A stretch of 64,000 bases of DNA from Kiritimatiellia bacterium. GTDB lineage: Bacteria; Verrucomicrobiota; Kiritimatiellia; RFP12; UBA1067. Position numbers and translations under genes: made by a program. The stretch spans positions 1 through 64,000 of the forward strand of contig JAEDKA010000005.1 in NCBI GenBank assembly GCA_016296065.1. The letters run 5' to 3'. The notes beneath the pieces are model-generated. The model was not told the origin of the DNA and did no database searches. It was given only the letters and a program-made list of their open reading frames with translations. Below are positions 59,351 to 64,000 of this stretch, piece by piece (positions within the stretch are counted from its first letter, which is position 1; the number at the start of each line of letters is the position of its first letter).

Positions 59351-62300
59351 ATGTTGCAGAAACATAACGCGAAAGCGTCTGTTCTGGCATCTATGATCGT
59401 TGCGGCGGGAGCATATGTCGCCGGAGCGGTGGATGCACTCACCGTAGACTACGCCAATATCGACGGCGGAGACCTTAGGCCCAAGCTGACCTGGAAGGGC
59501 GCTACCGCGGTTAACATCGAGCGCGCGGAGGGCAGTCAGGAATCGTGGACCGTGGTGACTTCGGCTGAAGCCGGCACCACCACGTGGACCGACACCTCCA
59601 CTGTCGTCTCGAAGACCTACTGGTACCGCCTGAACGATGGCTCCTCTACGAGCGATCCCCAGAAGTTCATTGCGGTAAGGAAGCTGTCGGCATCCGAGGG
59701 AACGGTGATTACTCAGTGTCTCACGTACTATGGTGATGGCACGCGCACTGCGGAATCTGTTTTCGACGGGCGTATTGACAATGCGGAAAATTATTTCTGC
59801 GATGGCGAAACTTCGACAACTGGTACTTCTACACCAAAGGTAGGTATCGAATTCGGCAGCGCCACGTATTATGTGGCGTTTGCTAGATTCTATCCTCGGA
59901 TTCAGTCGAATGCGGCTGGATACTCTGGCGGGGCGATCCTCTACGGATCAGCCAGTGATGGTGCAACAGAAATTGCGACAGACGATGTTGCAACTCCTCT
60001 TACGGAGGCGACCCAGTTCACTAACGGGGATAACTTCTGGCAACGTCGCGATGTTGCGACCCCTGCCCCGTACAGAACTTATTACTACAGGGGATGCTCT
60101 GGCGGACAGATGACGGAAGTCGAGCTCTACGGCTGGTCTGCTGCCGACATTCCATCAGAGGAGGCGAGTCCGATAAGCGGTGACTGGTACTTCCGTGGCG
60201 AGCCTGAGCATATGTCCTTCCTGTTCAGTCAGAGGTACACGGTCAAGCCACGCTTCACCATAGTTGGAACGATTCATAAGAATGAGTGGTTCGGGCGCAA
60301 TGCTTCGGACGATTCGTTCAGCTATGTCGTATGGAATGCCGCGCCGTCTTCGGGGAGCGAGTTGAACGGACTTGCAAGTTCCGGACAGCTCCGCATCGCG
60401 GACTGGTCGGAGGGTGATCCTCTCGAAGGGCAGAACTTTGGCGCACTCAAGATTGAAAGTGGAGACTATACCTTTGAGGGAATCCATGTCGGTGAGACTG
60501 GAGAAGGTCACTTCTGGCTCGCGGGTGGCAGTGTGAACTCGAGCGAGGATGTGTGCCTTTCGATGTCATACGGCGGCAGCGGCATCGTCGGACAGGACTC
60601 GGGCGATCCCGCGGTTCTCAATGTCGCCGCGAACAAGTGGCTGTTCGTCTCCCAGAACGATAAGACGCCTGGTTCGCTCGTCATCAAGTCGACGGGCACG
60701 GTGGTAACGCCGCATCTGGACGTGCGGCATCCAGAAGGCTCATCCCTTGTCCTCGACGGCGGCACGATTGTCCGCAACGGAGACACTCCTAACGAGAAGC
60801 ACGAACTGACGTCTGCAACGTTGCCGCTCACGCTTACCTCGAAGGGCGGAACGATCAAAGCCGATGTCCAGACCGCAATACTGTCGGATATCATCGGCGA
60901 AGGCGTCCTAACGAAGACCGGCGCAAGCGAGTTCTACATCGGCGGCAATGTGGATACAGACGTGGGGCTCAAGATATCCGAGGGCAATGTCAGGATCGCG
61001 TCGGGACTTCAGTTCAAGAGCATTGAAATCGCCGAAGGCTGCAAGCTCATAGTTGACTTCTCCAACGACGGAGTTGACGGAATGTCCACCTATTCGCCGG
61101 TTGCGGCGGGCGGCACGTTCTCGATGCCATCGGGCGCAACGTTGACGGACTATATCGGTGTAGTTGGAGCCGAGGGTAGTTATACTTATACCCTCGCACT
61201 CGAGGAGGGAATTCCCGTATTCCGCATTAAGGCGGTCCCTGGCAGTGCAGAAGCGAAAATTGGCGACGAGATATTCCACAGACTGGCGACGGCTGCAGAG
61301 GTGGCAACAGATGATCAGACGGTCGAGCTACTCAAGGACTGCCTTCTGTTCAACGCGGTCACGTTCACCGGCGAGAACGTCACGTTCAACATGGCTGGAC
61401 ACACGCTAAAGAGGTCCGCTGGCGGCGGGTGTATCAGCTTCCCGCAGGGCGGCGTCGTCTCGAACGGTACATTCACCACCATGCTCGGACGTGAGACCAT
61501 GGGCGACTCTCTACTCGCCGTCGGAGACGGAAAGTCGCTTCTCGTCGAGGGTGTCACGATAGGCTCAGAGGGAAGCGAACTCTACAATGTGTTCTACGCC
61601 CGCAAGCAGTCGAAGATAACTGTCCGCGACGTCACCTGCTATGCGACGACGCTCTTCTCTTGCTACTACAAGAACAACGACGTGGGTGTTTTCGAGGTGG
61701 AGTCCGGAGACTTCCACTTCCGTGCATGGAAGATACGCAACGGAGAATACATGAACGGAAAGGTTCAGTTGTCCGGCGGCGCATATTCGCTCATGCCCAT
61801 ACTTGACTATGTGAAGGACGGCTATGTGAGGCTCCACACACCTGCGGACACAGAGCTTCCGTACAGTGTGGTTCCGTATGACAGCAGTCTCTACGCTGTC
61901 GAAAGCCCTGCTGGAAACGTATACTATTCGAGCCAGGCCGATGCCGAGGCTGCGTATGTCGCGTACGTCAAGGAGACTGGCAAGTACTACACGATGATCT
62001 CCGCCGCCGTCGCGTCGGCTCCTGACAACGGCACTGTCGAGGTCATTGCCGACGTTCTCGATCTCCCTGAGATGATACAGGTGACCGGTGAAAAGACCGT
62101 GACGGTCAACGGAAACGGACATCTCGTCAAGGTTTTGAAACCGTTCGTGGACGAGTCTGGATATGTCGGAAGCGACTATGTGCTCGAGCATGATGCGGTG
62201 TTCACCGTATGGGAAAACGGCGAACTCACCCTCCGCGACATCCACCTCATGGGCGGCGGAAAGCTCAAGCCCGAGAGCGACAACTCAACCGTCAACTTCG

Positions 62301-64000
62301 CAATTACGAACCACGGGCACCTTATGCTCGACAACGTGACCATCACGCGTTCCAATGGCGCCGTGTTCAACGGGGAAGCTGGCTACCTTTACATGAACAA
62401 CTGCCGTCTTGTGAGAAACTGCCGCTACTGCGCCGGCGGACTCTTCAACTACGGCTTTGCCGTCCTCAACAGGACGAGCCTTTCCGAAAACCGCTCGCTC
62501 AGTAGCGGCGGCGGCGGCGGCGCGACGGAGAACGGACACTTCATGTACCTGAACAACTGCGTCCTCTGCAACAACTCCTCGACGGAGATCGGAGGCGCCA
62601 TCAACAACTTCAACTCCAAGCAGGAAGTCAGGCTCTACATGATGAACACGACGATCTCCGGCAACTTCGGCGCGTCCGACGCTTACGACTACGGCGGGGG
62701 TATCGGGCTCAGGGCGTCGGCTAACCCCGGTAGCTTCTATGGTGTCAACAGCATCATTCTGGACAACCACCATGTGCAGATCAAAGACTCCAAAGAGACT
62801 CTACGCGACTCTGACATCACGGCGCTTAAAAACGACTTGCCGAGCAATGACCACATGACGAACTCGCTGCACTACTGCGTATATGGCAACCTTTACAAGG
62901 ATGGCACGGAGGGTGTGCACTGGGATGTCGGCGGCGACAACCGCTGTCATGACACGCAGGGAGTCTTTAACGACTACTATGCCACGACTCGCGTCTACCA
63001 GAACGCGAAGGTTACGCAGAGCGTCATCGACGGCGCCCAGCTCGTCTCGAAGGACGACGGTTCGCTCAACGCCGACCTCGCGCGCTACGCTCCGATCAAG
63101 AAGGCCGGCGACGCGATCTTCGGAACCGATGGCGAGGACGGAGTTCTTACGTACTTCGACGCGTCCGACTGGAAGAACGGCGTCGTCAAGATGTCGTACA
63201 GGACGCAGAACGGAAAGATGACGGCGCTCGGCAATCTCGAAGCGGCGTCGGAGAGCGACATCGTGACGAACTTCTATGAGCGCGCGTACGGACGCACCAT
63301 CGGCATCGCCGGTGCATCGGGGCTTCTGGAGTCCGAGATCGAGTACCACACGGTCCGCCTCTCCGAGGAGCCCAAGAACGGCACCGCGACGGGAATAACG
63401 CTCTACGGCGACAGCTATGCGGACGGGACCGAGGTGACGGTCGTCGCCCAGCCCAACTTCGCGTGCTCGTTCCTCGGATGGTACGCGGCCGACGGAACGA
63501 CGCTTATTTCCAGCAGCGCCGTCTACACGTTCGTCGTGCACGAGGATGTCGCGATGTTCCCGAAGTTCTCCGAGCCCGCGGCGACCGTCTCCTACGTCGT
63601 CACCGCGCGTCAGGGAGCCGAAGACGCGGACTTCCCGATTACCGTTTCGACCACGTGGCTGAACCAGTATGTGGACAGCACGAAGGTTGACTACAACGAC
63701 CAGGCTGCGGTGAAGGCGGACCTCAACACGGTCGATCCGGAGAACGGACTCAAGAAGTGGCACGAGTACGTGCTCGGCTTCACGCCTGGCGACCGTAACG
63801 CCAAGATCTGGATCAACTCCCCGCAGCTCTGGGACGAGACGAAGATCAGGATGAAGATGAACGAGCTCGCGCCGACGAAGGGCACTGGCTTCACGGTGAA
63901 GTACCTCCTCGGCACGAAGGCGCAGTCAGCCGAGAGCTTCTCTGACGGCGACTATTCCGCAACGTCGACGTTCGACGTGCCTGTCGACACAGACCCGACC
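59351..64000 (+). CDS. Large beta-helix surface adhesin, 3' end outside window
   Basis: From ATG 59351 (AAGGGGAAG upstream; MLQKHNAKASVLASMI with signal peptide) the frame is open to the window end, 1550 codons. After a fibronectin III-like stretch (WTVVTSAEAG...KTYWYRL) comes an F5/8C-like sugar-binding segment, then long repetitive beta-helix sequence. A Gly/Asn-rich part (GHLMLDNVTITRSNGAVF, GGAINNFNSKQEV) recalls polymorphic outer-membrane adhesins. Near residues 1340-1420 there is an InlB-like repeat (TVVAQPNFACSFLGWYAADG). It is probably exported to the cell surface to bind host or plant glycans. The C-terminus, and any barrel or sorting signal, are not visible. Confidence 0.85.
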   Translation, partial: MLQKHNAKASVLASMIVAAGAYVAGAVDALTVDYANIDGGDLRPKLTWKGATAVNIERAEGSQESWTVVTSAEAGTTTWTDTSTVVSKTYWYRLNDGSSTSDPQKFIAVRKLSASEGTVITQCLTYYGDGTRTAESVFDGRIDNAENYFCDGETSTTGTSTPKVGIEFGSATYYVAFARFYPRIQSNAAGYSGGAILYGSASDGATEIATDDVATPLTEATQFTNGDNFWQRRDVATPAPYRTYYYRGCSGGQMTEVELYGWSAADIPSEEASPISGDWYFRGEPEHMSFLFSQRYTVKPRFTIVGTIHKNEWFGRNASDDSFSYVVWNAAPSSGSELNGLASSGQLRIADWSEGDPLEGQNFGALKIESGDYTFEGIHVGETGEGHFWLAGGSVNSSEDVCLSMSYGGSGIVGQDSGDPAVLNVAANKWLFVSQNDKTPGSLVIKSTGTVVTPHLDVRHPEGSSLVLDGGTIVRNGDTPNEKHELTSATLPLTLTSKGGTIKADVQTAILSDIIGEGVLTKTGASEFYIGGNVDTDVGLKISEGNVRIASGLQFKSIEIAEGCKLIVDFSNDGVDGMSTYSPVAAGGTFSMPSGATLTDYIGVVGAEGSYTYTLALEEGIPVFRIKAVPGSAEAKIGDEIFHRLATAAEVATDDQTVELLKDCLLFNAVTFTGENVTFNMAGHTLKRSAGGGCISFPQGGVVSNGTFTTMLGRETMGDSLLAVGDGKSLLVEGVTIGSEGSELYNVFYARKQSKITVRDVTCYATTLFSCYYKNNDVGVFEVESGDFHFRAWKIRNGEYMNGKVQLSGGAYSLMPILDYVKDGYVRLHTPADTELPYSVVPYDSSLYAVESPAGNVYYSSQADAEAAYVAYVKETGKYYTMISAAVASAPDNGTVEVIADVLDLPEMIQVTGEKTVTVNGNGHLVKVLKPFVDESGYVGSDYVLEHDAVFTVWENGELTLRDIHLMGGGKLKPESDNSTVNFAITNHGHLMLDNVTITRSNGAVFNGEAGYLYMNNCRLVRNCRYCAGGLFNYGFAVLNRTSLSENRSLSSGGGGGATENGHFMYLNNCVLCNNSSTEIGGAINNFNSKQEVRLYMMNTTISGNFGASDAYDYGGGIGLRASANPGSFYGVNSIILDNHHVQIKDSKETLRDSDITALKNDLPSNDHMTNSLHYCVYGNLYKDGTEGVHWDVGGDNRCHDTQGVFNDYYATTRVYQNAKVTQSVIDGAQLVSKDDGSLNADLARYAPIKKAGDAIFGTDGEDGVLTYFDASDWKNGVVKMSYRTQNGKMTALGNLEAASESDIVTNFYERAYGRTIGIAGASGLLESEIEYHTVRLSEEPKNGTATGITLYGDSYADGTEVTVVAQPNFACSFLGWYAADGTTLISSSAVYTFVVHEDVAMFPKFSEPAATVSYVVTARQGAEDADFPITVSTTWLNQYVDSTKVDYNDQAAVKADLNTVDPENGLKKWHEYVLGFTPGDRNAKIWINSPQLWDETKIRMKMNELAPTKGTGFTVKYLLGTKAQSAESFSDGDYSATSTFDVPVDTDPT

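Noticed and set aside
1..64000. tRNA, rRNA, CRISPR arrays, prophage or IS transposase genes
   Set aside because: The intergenic gaps show no cloverleaf-like sequence, regular spacer arrays or transposase/integrase motifs on reading. A covariance-model scan could still find a missed small RNA.

Overview
The window is high-GC, densely coded bacterial DNA from a Gram-negative. It carries a lipid A acyltransferase homologue, lipoproteins, an RnfG-like protein, FtsW and an envelope amidase. Two XylR-type regulators (LacI-like sensor fused to an AraC helix-turn-helix), large Gly-rich or beta-helix surface proteins with InlB-type repeats, DUF2341/LamG proteins and glycoside hydrolases together suggest the PVC group, most likely a gut-type Kiritimatiellota/Verrucomicrobiota/Lentisphaerota lineage. 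That placement is inferred from gene content and not from a marker phylogeny. No rRNA, tRNA, CRISPR array or transposase gene was found.

Layout. 0.3-6.8 kb holds glutamate synthase large subunit (carrying several in-frame repeat insertions) and glmS. 7.3-17.8 kb is a compact run of core genes: prenyl synthase, pgpA, trmB, an RnfG-like protein, an LpxL-like acyltransferase, an RluA-type pseudouridine synthase, a PaaI thioesterase, murD, a LysM lipoprotein, ftsW and xseA, ending in a XylR-type regulator. 17.9-25.3 kb is a polysaccharide-degradation locus (GH5-like enzyme, sialate O-acetylesterase-like esterase, DUF2341/LamG protein, large GH with a CBM9-like tail), probably controlled by the adjacent regulator. 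25.4-29.1 kb holds a phosphoglycolate-phosphatase-like HAD, rpmH-rnpA-yidD-nth, thrH and a cell-wall amidase. A second XylR-type regulator lies on the minus strand at 29.1-30.2 kb.

30.4-46 kb is the most unusual part. Four very large soluble proteins without signal peptides (one frameshifted) are interleaved with two small acidic proteins whose size and predicted fold order match CesT/SycE-type type III secretion chaperones. Two of the large proteins share a C-terminal domain, one of them twice. A third ends in an ABC1/UbiB-like kinase domain. Two that lie 12 kb apart share a 5' leader motif. I read this as an undescribed effector-chaperone island of a type III-like secretion system whose apparatus is encoded elsewhere. 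The island also holds a RelE/ParE-type toxin-antitoxin pair with a palindromic operator and a 1.5 kb gene-free mosaic of palindromic repeats.

46-64 kb has an AbiEii-type nucleotidyltransferase toxin pair, a 2222-residue modular surface protein, a 385-bp MITE-like element with 19-bp inverted ends and a 10-bp target duplication, a GH78 rhamnosidase lipoprotein, rimO, an unusual HAD protein, and the first 1550 codons of a beta-helix adhesin that runs off the window.

Promoters repeatedly show an extended -10 (TGNTATAAT-like). At several genes it lies only 7-10 nt before the start codon, which suggests leaderless or nearly leaderless mRNAs.
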